A stretch of DNA of 64,000 nt from Hyphomicrobiales bacterium (GCA_900466875.1 UBNQ01000038.1:22110-86109); one strand, 5' to 3'. Shown: positions 16,366 through 25,803, counted from the stretch's first letter. Program-made: numbers and translations. Notes: generated by a model not told the origin, from the sequence alone.

Positions 16366-17991
16366 ATGCTGGGACCGTCAGGCCATCAGGATACCTATGC
16401 CCGCGACAACCTTCCGCCCTTCGAAGAATGGCCGGAAATCAGGCTCGATGGCTTCGAATACCCCGAATGGATGAATGCCGGCGTCGAGCTGACCGACCGT
16501 ATGGTCGAGCGTGGTTTCGGCGATCATACGGCGCTGATCGGCAATGGAAGGCGGCGCACCTATAAGGAGCTGACGGACTGGACGAACCGCATCGCCCGGG
16601 CGCTGACCGAGGATTACGGGGTCAGGCCAGGTAACAGGATTTTGATCCGCTCGGCCAACAATCCGGCCATGGTCGCCTGCTGGCTGGCCGCGACCAAGGC
16701 CGGTGCCGTGGTCGTCAACACAATGCCGATGCTGCGCGCCGGGGAACTCGCCAAGATCATCGATAAGGCGCAGGTGACGCTGGCGCTGTGCGACACGCGG
16801 CTGATGGACGAACTGGTCGCTGCCGCCAAGGAAAGCGATTTCTTGACCCAGGTAATCGGCTTCGACGGCACCGCCAATCACGATGCCGAACTGGACCGCG
16901 CGGCGCTCAACAAGCAGGTGAAGTTCGAGGCGGTGAAGACCGGCCGCGACGACGTGGCGCTGCTCGGCTTCACCTCCGGTTCGACCGGCGTGCCCAAGGC
17001 GACCATGCATTTCCATCGCGATATCCTGATCATCGCCGATGCCTATGCCAAGGAAGTTTTGGGCGTTCGCCCGGACGACGTGTTCGTCGGCTCTCCGCCG
17101 CTCGCCTTCACCTTCGGGCTTGGCGGCCTGGCCGTTTTCCCGCTGCGTTTCGGTGCCAGCGCCGCGCTTCTTGAAAACGCCGCCCCGCCGAAAATGATCG
17201 AGATCATCGAGACGCATAAGGCGACGATCTGTTTCACCGCGCCGACCGCCTATCGCGCCATGCTGTCGGCCATGGACGACGGTGCCGATCTGTCTTCGCT
17301 CAGGATCGCGGTGTCCGCCGGCGAAACGCTGCCGGGACCGGTTTTCGACGAGTGGATGAGAAAGACCGGAACGCCGATCCTCGACGGGATCGGCGGCACT
17401 GAAATGCTGCATATCTTCATCTCCAACCGGTTGAACGATTTCCGTGCGTCCAGCACCGGAAAGCCGCTGATGGGCTATCAGGCGAAGGTGGTCGATGACG
17501 ATCTGAATGAAGTGCCGCGCGGCACGCCCGGCCATCTCGTCGTGCGCGGCCCGATCGGCTGCCGCTATCTCGCCGACGATCGGCAGAAAAACTTCGTGCG
17601 CGGCGGCTGGAATGTCACCGGCGACACGTTCGTAGAGGATGCGGACGGCTATTTCCACTTCGCCGCCCGCTCCGACGACATGATCGTCTCGGGCGGCTAC
17701 AACATCGCCGGTCCGGAAGTGGAGGCGGCGCTTCTGAAGCACGAGGCGGTGCAGGAATGCGCGGTGATCGGCGTGCCGGACGAGGATCGCGGCATGATCG
17801 TCGAGGCGCATGTGGTGCTGGTGCCGGGGTCGGACCCGTGCGACGCCATGGCGAAGCTTTTGCAGGAGCATGTGAAGGCGGTGATCGCACCCTACAAATA
17901 TCCGCGCTCGGTCGTCTTCACCAATACCCTGCCGAAGACCGAAACCGGCAAGATACAGCGCTTCCGGTTGAAGCAAGCTCTTTCGGCGTAA
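16366..17991 (+). CDS. Aryl-CoA ligase (benzoate/2-aminobenzoate-CoA ligase family)
   Basis: The 541-residue ANL-superfamily enzyme activates a carboxylic acid with ATP and CoA. It has the P-loop GFTSGSTGVPKATMH, the IGGTEMLHIFISN adenylate motif, the WNVTGDTFVEDADGYFHFAARSDDM hinge region and the catalytic Lys in LPKTETGKIQRFRL. The LGFTSGSTG and GGTEMLHIF forms are typical of benzoate and 2-aminobenzoate ligases rather than fatty acid ligases. The ATG at 16366 was preferred to the GTG at 16360 because GGGA lies eight bases before it. The genes that follow encode an ABC importer and a MarR regulator. No ring-attacking monooxygenase or reductase lies in the window, so the downstream fate of the CoA ester is unknown. 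Confidence 0.82.
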   Translation: MLGPSGHQDTYARDNLPPFEEWPEIRLDGFEYPEWMNAGVELTDRMVERGFGDHTALIGNGRRRTYKELTDWTNRIARALTEDYGVRPGNRILIRSANNPAMVACWLAATKAGAVVVNTMPMLRAGELAKIIDKAQVTLALCDTRLMDELVAAAKESDFLTQVIGFDGTANHDAELDRAALNKQVKFEAVKTGRDDVALLGFTSGSTGVPKATMHFHRDILIIADAYAKEVLGVRPDDVFVGSPPLAFTFGLGGLAVFPLRFGASAALLENAAPPKMIEIIETHKATICFTAPTAYRAMLSAMDDGADLSSLRIAVSAGETLPGPVFDEWMRKTGTPILDGIGGTEMLHIFISNRLNDFRASSTGKPLMGYQAKVVDDDLNEVPRGTPGHLVVRGPIGCRYLADDRQKNFVRGGWNVTGDTFVEDADGYFHFAARSDDMIVSGGYNIAGPEVEAALLKHEAVQECAVIGVPDEDRGMIVEAHVVLVPGSDPCDAMAKLLQEHVKAVIAPYKYPRSVVFTNTLPKTETGKIQRFRLKQALSA

Positions 17992-18129
17992 ATAGCGCTG
18001 CCACCGGCGAAATCGTCTTGGGCGAGGTGGACGTTTTTTTGGGAATGTGGAAGGTAACGGTTCCGTCGTGGCGACAGGCAAAGATGCACGCCACGCGGGA
18101 CAGGGGAACAAAAAAAGGGGAGTACCGCA

Positions 18130-19266
18130 ATGAAGAAAATGTTGGCAGCCGCCACGATGGCGCTCAGCCTCGGAGCATCGGGTCTGGCGATGGCCGAGCC
18201 GCTCAAGATCGGTATGATCACCACGCTTTCGGGCGGCGGTGCAGGCCTCGGAGTCGATACCCGAGATGGCTTCATGCTGGCGATCAAGCAGTCCGGCAAC
18301 AAGGACATTACCGTCGTCACCGAAGACGACGCGCAGAAGCCGGAGCTTGCCGTCCAGATCGCCGACAAGATGATCCAGAGCGACCAGGTCGACGTGCTGA
18401 CCGGCATCGTCTGGTCGAACCTTCTGATGGCGGTCGTGCCGGGCGCGGTCGCGCAGGGCAAATTCTACGTGTCCACCAATGCGGCGCCTGCGGCACTCGC
18501 CGGCCAGGGCTGCAACAAGCTCTATTTCAACGCCGCCTACCAGAACGACAATCTTCATGAGGCAATGGGCGAATACGCCGCCAAAACCTACAAGAAGATG
18601 TTCATCCTCGCCCCGAACTATCCGGCCGGCAAGGATAGTCTCACCGGCTTCAAGCGTTATTACAAGGGCGAGCTGGCCGGCGAAGTCTATACCAAGGTCG
18701 GCCAGACGGATTACGCCGCCGAAATCGCCCAGATGCGTGCATCCGGTGCCGATGGCATCTTCGTCTTCCTGCCGGGCGGCATGGGCATTTCCTTCATGAA
18801 GCAGTTCGCCCAGTCGGGCGTAAAAATCCCGGTCATGGGCCCGGGCTTCTCCTTCAGCCAGGACGTTCTGCCGGCAATCGGTGATGCGGCGCTCGGTGCC
18901 AAGGCATCCGGCCAGTGGGCGCCTGATTTCGATACCGACGTTAGCAAGAAGTTCCTCGCCGACTTCCAGAAGGAATATAACCGTCTTCCGTCGATCTATG
19001 CCGTTCAGGCCTATGATGCGGCACAGCTGATCGTGTCGGCTGCCGGAAAGGCCAGTGTCAAGGATGCCGATGCATTCCGCAACGAACTCCTGAAGGCCGA
19101 CATCCAGTCGCCGCGTGGAAACTTCAAGTTCAACACCAACCAGCATCCGATCCAGGACATCTACCTGACGGAAGTGGTGAAGAAGGACGGCGTTCTGACC
19201 AACAAGACGGTCGAAAAGATCTTCACCGATCATGGTGATGCCTATGCCAAAGACTGCAAGATCTAA
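18130..19266 (+). CDS. Periplasmic substrate-binding protein, LivJ type
   Basis: The 378-residue product has a signal peptide ending GASGLAMA, then a Peripla_BP_6 fold: PLKIGMITTLSGGGAGLGVD, TGIVWSNLLMAVVPG and GADGIFVFLPGGMG. It belongs to the branched-chain amino acid (HAAT) importer family, members of which also bind aromatic acids. GGGGAG precedes the ATG by about eight bases. It heads the transporter half of the operon, and its ligand is inferred from the neighbouring aryl-CoA ligase. Confidence 0.88.
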   Translation: MKKMLAAATMALSLGASGLAMAEPLKIGMITTLSGGGAGLGVDTRDGFMLAIKQSGNKDITVVTEDDAQKPELAVQIADKMIQSDQVDVLTGIVWSNLLMAVVPGAVAQGKFYVSTNAAPAALAGQGCNKLYFNAAYQNDNLHEAMGEYAAKTYKKMFILAPNYPAGKDSLTGFKRYYKGELAGEVYTKVGQTDYAAEIAQMRASGADGIFVFLPGGMGISFMKQFAQSGVKIPVMGPGFSFSQDVLPAIGDAALGAKASGQWAPDFDTDVSKKFLADFQKEYNRLPSIYAVQAYDAAQLIVSAAGKASVKDADAFRNELLKADIQSPRGNFKFNTNQHPIQDIYLTEVVKKDGVLTNKTVEKIFTDHGDAYAKDCKI

Positions 19267-19275
19267 GGCTTAGAT

Positions 19276-20199
19276 GTGACTACCGCACTTGCTCTCGAGC
19301 AGTTGCTGAACGGCATCCAGCTCGGCGTCATGTTGTTTCTCATGGCAGCCGGGCTGACGCTGATCTTCGGCGTCATGGGCCTCATCAACCTTGCTCACGG
19401 TTCGCTCTACATGGTCGGCGCATTTGCCTGCGCGACTGTCGCCGCCTGGACGGGATCGTTCTGGCTCGGCCTGATTGCCAGCCTCGCCTGTGCCGCCGCG
19501 GCCGGCGCCATCGTCGAGCTTGCCGTCATCCGCAGGCTTTATGACCGCGATCATCTCGATCAGGTTCTGGCGACCTTCGCGCTGATCCTGATCTTTTCCG
19601 AAGGCACCCGCTGGCTGTTCGGCGATTTCCCGCTCTATCTCGATATTCCCGCCCTGCTGCAGGGCGTCGTCACTCTTCCGGGAGACGCGAGCTATCCGGT
19701 CTACCGTCTGGCGATCATCGCCGTCGGCGCACTGATCGCGCTCGGCCTTTACCTGCTGATCGGAAAAACCCGTCTCGGCATGCGCATTCGTGCCGGCGAA
19801 AGCGACCGCGAGATGATCGGCGCACTCGGCGTCGATATCCGCACGCTTTACACGCTGGTCTTCGCGCTAGGATCGGCGCTCGCAGGCCTTGCCGGAGCAC
19901 TCGTCGGTGCGCTGCAATCGGTGCAGGTCGGCATGGGTGAGCCGGTGCTGATCCTCGCCTTTGTCGTCATCGTCATCGGCGGTATCGGCTCGATCAAGGG
20001 CGCGCTTTACGGCGCGCTACTGGTCGGCGTGACGGATACGCTCGGGCGTTTTCTTCTGCCGCAGTTTCTGGCGCTGTTCGTCGATCCCTCTGAAGCCGGC
20101 ATGATCGGCGGGGCGATGGCCTCAATGCTGATCTATGTCGTCATGGCCGTCATCCTGGCCGTTAAACCGCGCGGGCTTTTCCCGCCAGCACATGCGTGA
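19276..20199 (+). CDS. ABC importer permease, LivH type
   Basis: The 307-residue integral membrane protein has the LivH start LEQLLNGIQLGVMLFLMAAGL and LIFGVMGLINLAHGSLYM, then the signature GALGVDIRTLYTLVFALG, with about eight hydrophobic segments. It uses a GTG start nine bases after the binding-protein stop, preceded by AAGG. It pairs with the LivM protein that follows to form the translocation pore. Confidence 0.9.
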   Translation: MTTALALEQLLNGIQLGVMLFLMAAGLTLIFGVMGLINLAHGSLYMVGAFACATVAAWTGSFWLGLIASLACAAAAGAIVELAVIRRLYDRDHLDQVLATFALILIFSEGTRWLFGDFPLYLDIPALLQGVVTLPGDASYPVYRLAIIAVGALIALGLYLLIGKTRLGMRIRAGESDREMIGALGVDIRTLYTLVFALGSALAGLAGALVGALQSVQVGMGEPVLILAFVVIVIGGIGSIKGALYGALLVGVTDTLGRFLLPQFLALFVDPSEAGMIGGAMASMLIYVVMAVILAVKPRGLFPPAHA

Positions 20200-20208
20200 G
20201 GGCAAAAA

Positions 20209-21183
20209 ATGCTGACACGCGAAAATACAGTCAATCTTGTGCTTGCCCTTCTGCTGCTGGTCGCTCCATTGGCGGCCAATGCGCTCGGTCAGCCTTTTTA
20301 TGTCACGCTCGCCACCCGCATCGCCATTCTGGCGCTGGCGGCGCTGGGGCTTAATCTGGCGTTGGGTCTCGGTGGCCTCGTCTCCTTCGGACACGCCGCC
20401 TTCTTCGGCATCGGCGGATATGCGGCGGGTATACTGTCCAGCCACGCGCTCTCCTACGAGCCGATGATGTTTGGTCTGTCCGGCACGGTGCAGATGCCGA
20501 TCATCTGGATCGTTGCAGCGATCGCTGCGGGCCTTGTGGCCCTGGCGATCGGGGCAATCAGCCTGCGGACTTCGGGCGTCTACTTCATCATGATCACGCT
20601 CGCCTTTGCCCAGATGGTCTATTATTTTGCCATCTCCTGGCCGGCCTATGGCGGCGAGGACGGGCTGTCGATCCTGGTGCGCAACCAGTTTCCTGGGCTG
20701 AATACGATGAAGCCCCTGAGCTTCTTCCTCGTCTGTTATGTCGTGCTGCTCGCCAGTATCGGTCTTTTCGCCCTGATCCGCGCCTCGCGTTTCGGTGCTG
20801 CACTACAGGCGGCAAGGCAGAACGAGACACGTGTCGCCACCGTCGGCATCCATCCCTATCGTATCCGGCTGACGGGTTTCGTCATCTCGGCGATGGTGAC
20901 CGCGCTTGCCGGTGCGCTCTATGCCGATCTCAACCGCTTCGTCAGCCCGTCCATGCTCTCCTGGCACATGTCGGGTGAGCTGATCGTACTGATCATTCTC
21001 GGCGGCACCGGGCGGCTGTTCGGGCCCTTAGCGGGAGCCGCGCTTTATGTCGCCTTCGAATTTGCGCTTGGTGGACTGACGGAACGCTGGCAGTTCTTCC
21101 TTGGCCTCATCCTCCTCGGTGTCGTGCTGTTTGCGCGAGGCGGCCTGCTTGGTCTTCTGGCCGGAAAGGCGAAACATGGTTGA
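20209..21183 (+). CDS. ABC importer permease, LivM type
   Basis: The 324-residue membrane protein shows LGLNLALGLGGLVSFGHAAFFGIGGYAAG near the N-terminus and ILGGTGRLFGPLAGAALYV near the end, both diagnostic of LivM permeases. It starts nine bases after livH, and its stop overlaps the start of the next ATPase gene by eight bases, indicating translational coupling. Confidence 0.9.
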   Translation: MLTRENTVNLVLALLLLVAPLAANALGQPFYVTLATRIAILALAALGLNLALGLGGLVSFGHAAFFGIGGYAAGILSSHALSYEPMMFGLSGTVQMPIIWIVAAIAAGLVALAIGAISLRTSGVYFIMITLAFAQMVYYFAISWPAYGGEDGLSILVRNQFPGLNTMKPLSFFLVCYVVLLASIGLFALIRASRFGAALQAARQNETRVATVGIHPYRIRLTGFVISAMVTALAGALYADLNRFVSPSMLSWHMSGELIVLIILGGTGRLFGPLAGAALYVAFEFALGGLTERWQFFLGLILLGVVLFARGGLLGLLAGKAKHG

Positions 21184-21925
21184 GCCGGTTCTCCAGATAG
21201 ACAATCTCGTCAAGGCATTCGGTGCCTTGCGCGCCACCGACGGCGTTTCTCTCGATCTTCGACCGGGCGAAATCCACGCGCTGATCGGCCCGAACGGGGC
21301 AGGCAAGTCGACGCTGATCCACCAGATCTGCGGTACGGTGAGGCCGGATAGTGGCACGATCCGGTTTGCCGGTGAGGATATCGGCGCGCTGAACACAGCC
21401 GAACGGGCGCAAAAAGGCCTCGGCCGGACCTTTCAGGTCTCGTCGCTGGCACCGGAATTTTCCGCGCTCAGGAATGTCATGCTGGCCGTGCAGGCCAAGC
21501 AGGGTTCCAGCTTCGGTTTCTTCAGGCCGGTGATGCGGGATAGTTCATTGGTCGACCCGGCAATGGCGATCCTCGAACGGGTTGGGCTGGCCGACCGCGC
21601 GCGCCTGCCGGCAGCCGAACTTTCCCACGGCGAGCGCCGCCAGCTGGAAATTGCCATGGCGCTTGCACTGCAATCCAAGGCCTTTCTGCTCGACGAGCCG
21701 ATGGCCGGCATGGGGCCGGAAGGTTCCAAAAGGCTGACGGGCTTCCTCGACGAATTACGCAAGGAAGCGCCGATATTGCTGGTCGAACACGATATGGATG
21801 CGGTCTTTGCTTTGGCCGATCGGATTTCGGTGCTCGTTTACGGCAAGGTCATCGCGACCGGCACGGTGGATGAAATCCGCAGCAACCCGACGGTGCGCAC
21901 CGCCTATCTGGGGGATCACGCCTGA
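21176..21925 (+). CDS. ABC importer ATPase, LivG type
   Basis: The 249-residue ATPase has Walker A GPNGAGKST, the LivG-specific GLGRTFQVSSL, the signature LSHGERRQLEIAMALA and Walker B AFLLDEPMAGMG, then EHDMDAVFALADRI. The ATG at 21176 lies inside the end of livM (ATGGTTGA), and the frame upstream of it belongs to livM sequence read out of phase. It forms a heterodimer with the next gene product. Confidence 0.92.
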   Translation: MVEPVLQIDNLVKAFGALRATDGVSLDLRPGEIHALIGPNGAGKSTLIHQICGTVRPDSGTIRFAGEDIGALNTAERAQKGLGRTFQVSSLAPEFSALRNVMLAVQAKQGSSFGFFRPVMRDSSLVDPAMAILERVGLADRARLPAAELSHGERRQLEIAMALALQSKAFLLDEPMAGMGPEGSKRLTGFLDELRKEAPILLVEHDMDAVFALADRISVLVYGKVIATGTVDEIRSNPTVRTAYLGDHA

Positions 21926-22608
21926 TGCTTCTGGATGTACAGGATATCACCACCTACTACGGCGCAAGCCAGGCACTTTTCGGCGTCGAATTCCGTATCG
22001 ATGAAGGCGAGGTCGTGGCGCTGATGGGCCGCAACGGCATGGGCAAGTCGACGACGATCAAGTCGATCTGTAATTTGATGCCGCCGAAAACCGGCCGTAT
22101 CCTGTTCGGTGGCAACGCCACTGAACGGCTGGCGCCTTACAAGGTGGCACGGCTTGGCGTCGGTCTGGTGCCGGAAGGGCGCCGTTGTTTCCCCAATCTC
22201 TCCGTCCACGAGAACCTTGTGGCTGCTGCAAGGCCCGGCTCCTGGACGCTGGACAAGGTCAATGCGCTTTTCCCGCGGCTGGAGGAGCGGCATGCGCAGA
22301 TGTCGAAATCGCTGTCGGGTGGCGAACAGCAGATGCTGGCGATCGGCCGTGCGTTGATGACCAATCCGCGTCTGCTGATCCTTGACGAGGCGACGGAAGG
22401 GCTTGCCCCGGTTATCCGGCAGGATATCTGGCGGGCGATCCGGCAGCTGAAGGCGGAAGGCCTGTCCATTCTCGTGGTGGACAAGACGCTTTCGGAGCTT
22501 TTGCCGGTTGCGGACCGTTGCGTCATCCTCGAAAACGGGCGAAGCGTCTGGCAGGGATCAAGCGGCGATGTGTCGGCCGATATCCAGGATCGCTATCTCG
22601 GAGTATGA
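21925..22608 (+). CDS. ABC importer ATPase, LivF type
   Basis: The 227-residue ATPase has Walker A GRNGMGKSTT, the LivF marker GVGLVPEGRRCFPNLSVHEN, the signature LSGGEQQMLAIGRAL and Walker B LLILDEATEGLAP. Its ATG shares one base with the stop of the preceding gene (TGATG). The final region, VVDKTLSELLPVADR, departs from the usual VEQN form of LivF. Confidence 0.92.
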   Translation: MLLDVQDITTYYGASQALFGVEFRIDEGEVVALMGRNGMGKSTTIKSICNLMPPKTGRILFGGNATERLAPYKVARLGVGLVPEGRRCFPNLSVHENLVAAARPGSWTLDKVNALFPRLEERHAQMSKSLSGGEQQMLAIGRALMTNPRLLILDEATEGLAPVIRQDIWRAIRQLKAEGLSILVVDKTLSELLPVADRCVILENGRSVWQGSSGDVSADIQDRYLGV

Positions 22609-23117
22609 CAATGGAAGCGGCAAGCGCGGATCTCGAGCTTATCGTTCACGACGCCCACGGCAACAACAAGCCGGAGACGAGGCTGTGGCTGCGCATGCTC
22701 TCGACCACCAAGCTGATCACCAACGAGATTCGCCGCCGCCTGCGCGCTGAATTCGGCGCGACGCTGCCGCAGTTCGACCTTCTGGCGCAGCTCTATCGCG
22801 AGCGTGAAGGCCTGCGTCTCGGCGAGCTGTCGAAGCGCACCATGGTGACCAACGGCAATGTCACCGGTCTGGTGGAGCGGCTGGAGGCGGATGGGTATGT
22901 GGAGCGCGTCACGCCCCATGCCGACCGCCGTGTGACAGTTGCAAGGCTGACGCCAGCGGGTATCGATTTCTTCACCGGCATGGCCGCGGCGCATGAACGC
23001 TGGCTGAAAGACATCATGGCGGATGTCGATCCGGACATGGTCGCTTCGCTCTGGAGCGAGATCGGCGCGGTCAAGGCATCCGCCAGCAATCACCTTTCCG
23101 GCAGCGCCGACGAATAG
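22605..23117 (+). CDS. MarR-family transcriptional regulator
   Basis: The 170-residue protein has the MarR winged helix-turn-helix: LPQFDLLAQLYREREGLRLG, ELSKRTMVTNGNVTGLVERL and the wing VERVTPHADRRVTVARLTPAG. The start at 22605 overlaps the livF stop (ATGA), which places it in the same transcript as the ligase and transporter; ATG 22611 is an alternative. MarR proteins of aromatic-acid operons are typically released from DNA by the acid or its CoA ester. Here a palindromic promoter spacer before the ligase is the best candidate target. Confidence 0.88.
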   Translation: MTMEAASADLELIVHDAHGNNKPETRLWLRMLSTTKLITNEIRRRLRAEFGATLPQFDLLAQLYREREGLRLGELSKRTMVTNGNVTGLVERLEADGYVERVTPHADRRVTVARLTPAGIDFFTGMAAAHERWLKDIMADVDPDMVASLWSEIGAVKASASNHLSGSADE

Positions 23118-23180
23118 GGGCTTTTCATCGGCCCCGAAAACACTCTAGGTGTTTTGAAAAACATTGTTCCCGGAGCCGCA

Positions 23181-24113
23181 ATGACAGACGACCTGCAGGC
23201 AATCGTCGATGAAATTCATGTGAAGCTGCAGGCGCGGCTGGGTGAAGGCAAGGTGGCCGATTACATCCCCCAGCTTGCCCATATCGATCCGAAAAAATTC
23301 GGCATCGCGGTTGTTACCGTCGACGGCAAGGTGCACAGCGCCGGCGATTGCAACGAGCCGTTTTCGATCCAGAGCGTCTCCAAAGTATTCACGCTGACCC
23401 TGGCGCTCGGCAAGCACGGCGAGACGACCTGGAACCGCGTCGGCCGCGAACCTTCGGGATCGGCCTTCAACTCCATCGTTCAGCTGGAGCAGGAGGAAGG
23501 CAAGCCGCGTAATCCTTTCATCAATGCCGGCGCGATTGCCGTCAGCGATCTCGTGCTCGCCGGCCACACGCCGCGAGAGGCGATCGGAGAAATCCTGCGT
23601 TTCGTCCGTTATCTGGCGGATGACGAGGAGATCGCGATCGATCCCGCCGTGGCGAAATCGGAAGAGGCGACCGGTTATCGCAATTTTGCGCTTGCCAATT
23701 TCATGCGCTCCTTCGGCAAGCTCACCCATCCGGTCGAACATGTGCTCGGCGTCTATTTCCACCATTGCGCCATCGCCATGACCTGTACCCAGCTTGCGCG
23801 CGCCGGACTTTTTCTGGCTGCTAACGGCCGCAATCCGACGACCAGCCACACGGTCGTGTCGAGCCAGCGGGCGCGACGCATCAATGCACTGATGCTGACC
23901 TGCGGACATTATGACGGGTCGGGTGAATTCGCCTATCGCGTCGGCCTGCCGGGCAAGAGCGGCGTCGGCGGCGGCATCATGGCCGTCGCACCGGGCCGCG
24001 CCTCGATCGCCGTCTGGTCGCCGGGGCTCAATCACAACGGCAATTCGCTGGTCGGGTCGCTGGCATTGGAGATGCTGGCAGATCGGACAGGCTGGTCGGT
24101 GTTCGGGCATTGA
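23181..24113 (+). CDS. glsA: Glutaminase A
   Basis: The enzyme hydrolyses glutamine to glutamate and ammonia. The 310-residue product has the serine beta-lactamase-like SxxK motif as Ser65-Val-Ser-Lys68 in FSIQSVSKVF, plus NPFINAGAIAVSDL, the GYRNFALANFMRSFG stretch, CGHYDGSGEFAYRVGLPGKS and GVGGGIMAVAPGR, all typical of the Glutaminase family. The ATG at 23181 after CGGAG gives the normal N-terminus. It follows marR by 63 bases and may be read through from it, but a functional link is not evident. Confidence 0.93.
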   Translation: MTDDLQAIVDEIHVKLQARLGEGKVADYIPQLAHIDPKKFGIAVVTVDGKVHSAGDCNEPFSIQSVSKVFTLTLALGKHGETTWNRVGREPSGSAFNSIVQLEQEEGKPRNPFINAGAIAVSDLVLAGHTPREAIGEILRFVRYLADDEEIAIDPAVAKSEEATGYRNFALANFMRSFGKLTHPVEHVLGVYFHHCAIAMTCTQLARAGLFLAANGRNPTTSHTVVSSQRARRINALMLTCGHYDGSGEFAYRVGLPGKSGVGGGIMAVAPGRASIAVWSPGLNHNGNSLVGSLALEMLADRTGWSVFGH

Positions 24114-24125
24114 AACACCAAACTG

Positions 24126-24215
24126 GCGTCATCCTCGGGCTTGTCCCTAGGATCTATTGACCTATCGGTTTTGGAAACGTGGTTAGATCCTTGGCACAAG
24201 GCCAAGGATGACGGC
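24126..24215. repeat. Extragenic palindromic element, diverged arms
   Basis: The left arm, beginning GCGTCATCCTCGGGCTTGTC, and the right arm, ending GCCAAGGATGACGGC, are imperfect inverted copies of about 31 bases around a short unpaired centre. Rhizobial genomes carry many intergenic palindromes of this GTCATCCTCGGGCTTG type. It sits just after glsA and before a separate terminator. Confidence 0.7.
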
Positions 24216-24228
24216 GTTCTACAAAATA

Positions 24229-24267
24229 AAAAAGCCCGGCACCTCTTATCGAAGTGCCGGGCTTTTT
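24229..24267. terminator. Bidirectional terminator between glsA and tctA
   Basis: AAAAAGCCCGGCAC (24229-24242) pairs with GTGCCGGGCTTTTT (24254-24267) across an 11-base loop. A-run and T-run flanks make it effective on both strands, serving the convergent glsA and tctA. Confidence 0.9.
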
Positions 24268-24285
24268 CGTCCTGGGAGGACTTGT

Positions 24286-25803
24286 TCAGTCTTCGCTGGC
24301 CGCCATCTGCTTCAGCACGTCGCCGCGTCCGCGCAGGCGAAGTACCAGAGGCAGGATCAGGGCAGTCGCTGCGAGCAGCAGCAATACCGCTGCGATCGGC
24401 GAGGTGAACAGCACGGTGAAGTCGCCCTGGCTGATCGACAGTGCACGACGCAACTGCTGTTCCGCCAGCGGGCCGAGAATCAGACCGACGATGACCGGCG
24501 CGATCGGATAATCGAACACGCGCATGACATAGGCGATCAGGCCGAAGACCAGCAGCATGCCGAGTTCGAACACCGAGGGGTTGGCGCCGATCGTGCCGAG
24601 CGTCGCGAACACCAGAATGCCGGCATAGAGCCAAGGCTTCGGGATCGTCAGCAGCTTTACCCACAGGCCGACCAGCGGCAGGTTGAGAACCAGCAGCATC
24701 AGGTTGGCGATCAGCAGCGAGGCGATCAGGCCCCAGACGAGCTGCGGATTGGTCGCAAACAGAAGCGGACCCGGCTGCAAGCCGTATTGCTGGAAGCCGG
24801 CCAGCATGATTGCGGCCGTTGCAGAGGTCGGCAGGCCGAGCGTCAGGAGCGGCACGAGCGTACCGGCGGCGGACGCATTGTTGGCGGCTTCCGGTCCGGC
24901 GACGCCTTCGATTGCGCCATTGCCGAATTCTTCCGGATGCTTGGACAGCTTCTTTTCGGTCGCGTAGGACAGGAAGGTGCCGATTTCAGCACCACCGGCC
25001 GGCATGGCGCCGATCGGAAAACCGATTACGGTGCCGCGCAGCCAGGCTTTCCACGAGCGCGACCAATCCTTCGCCGTCATCCAGACTGAACCCTTGATCG
25101 CTTCCACCTTGTCGGGTGCCTGCGCGCCCTGGGCGGCGATGAACAGCGTTTCGCCGATTGCAAACATGGCAACCGCCATGGTCGTGACTTCGATCCCGTC
25201 AAGCAGGTCCGGCACGCCGAAGGACAGGCGGTTCTGGCCGGTCAACTGGTCGATGCCGACAAGCGACAGCGCAAGGCCGATGAACAGCGAGGTGAGGCCA
25301 CGCAGCGTCGAGTTGCCGAAGGCGGACGAGACGGTAACGAAGGCGAGCACCATCAGCGCGAAATATTCGCGAGGGCCGAAGACCAGCGCCAGCTTGACGA
25401 TGTAAGGCGCGATGAAGGCGAGCGCGAGCGTCGCGATCAGGCCTGCAACGAAGGAGCCGATGGCAGCCGTTGCCAGTGCCGGACCGCCGCGTCCGGCGCG
25501 GGCCATCTTGTTACCCTCGAGCGCGGTGACGATCGAGGCGCTTTCGCCGGGCGTGTTCAGGAGGATCGACGTCGTCGAGCCACCATACATGCCGCCGTAA
25601 TAGATGCCGGCGAACATGATCAGCGAACCGGTGGCGTCGAGCTGGTAGGTGACCGGCAAGAGAAGCGCCACGGTGGTCGCAGGCCCGATGCCCGGCAACA
25701 CGCCAACCATGGTGCCGAGCGTCACGCCGATCAGCGCATAAAGCAGGTTCATCGGCTCTGCAGCGGATGCCAGGCCCTGGAGGAGGAATTCGAATGTGCT
25801 CAT
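24286..25803 (-). CDS. tctA: Tripartite tricarboxylate transporter large permease
   Basis: The 505-residue protein has about 11-12 hydrophobic segments. It carries the TctA signatures GVLPGIGPATTVALLLPVTY near residue 40, IYYGGMYGGSTTSILLNTPG and GFPIGAMPAGGAEIGTFLSY. It is the main transport subunit of a secondary, binding-protein-dependent TTT carrier for citrate-like or other carboxylic acids. It is the last gene of a tctC-tctB-tctA operon. The exact substrate cannot be read from sequence. Confidence 0.93.
   Translation of the reverse strand: MSTFEFLLQGLASAAEPMNLLYALIGVTLGTMVGVLPGIGPATTVALLLPVTYQLDATGSLIMFAGIYYGGMYGGSTTSILLNTPGESASIVTALEGNKMARAGRGGPALATAAIGSFVAGLIATLALAFIAPYIVKLALVFGPREYFALMVLAFVTVSSAFGNSTLRGLTSLFIGLALSLVGIDQLTGQNRLSFGVPDLLDGIEVTTMAVAMFAIGETLFIAAQGAQAPDKVEAIKGSVWMTAKDWSRSWKAWLRGTVIGFPIGAMPAGGAEIGTFLSYATEKKLSKHPEEFGNGAIEGVAGPEAANNASAAGTLVPLLTLGLPTSATAAIMLAGFQQYGLQPGPLLFATNPQLVWGLIASLLIANLMLLVLNLPLVGLWVKLLTIPKPWLYAGILVFATLGTIGANPSVFELGMLLVFGLIAYVMRVFDYPIAPVIVGLILGPLAEQQLRRALSISQGDFTVLFTSPIAAVLLLLAATALILPLVLRLRGRGDVLKQMAASED

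Noticed and set aside
16378..19233. A 951-codon minus-strand frame across the CoA ligase and binding-protein genes
   Set aside because: It spans two well-supported plus-strand genes and their spacer, with no recognisable protein features.
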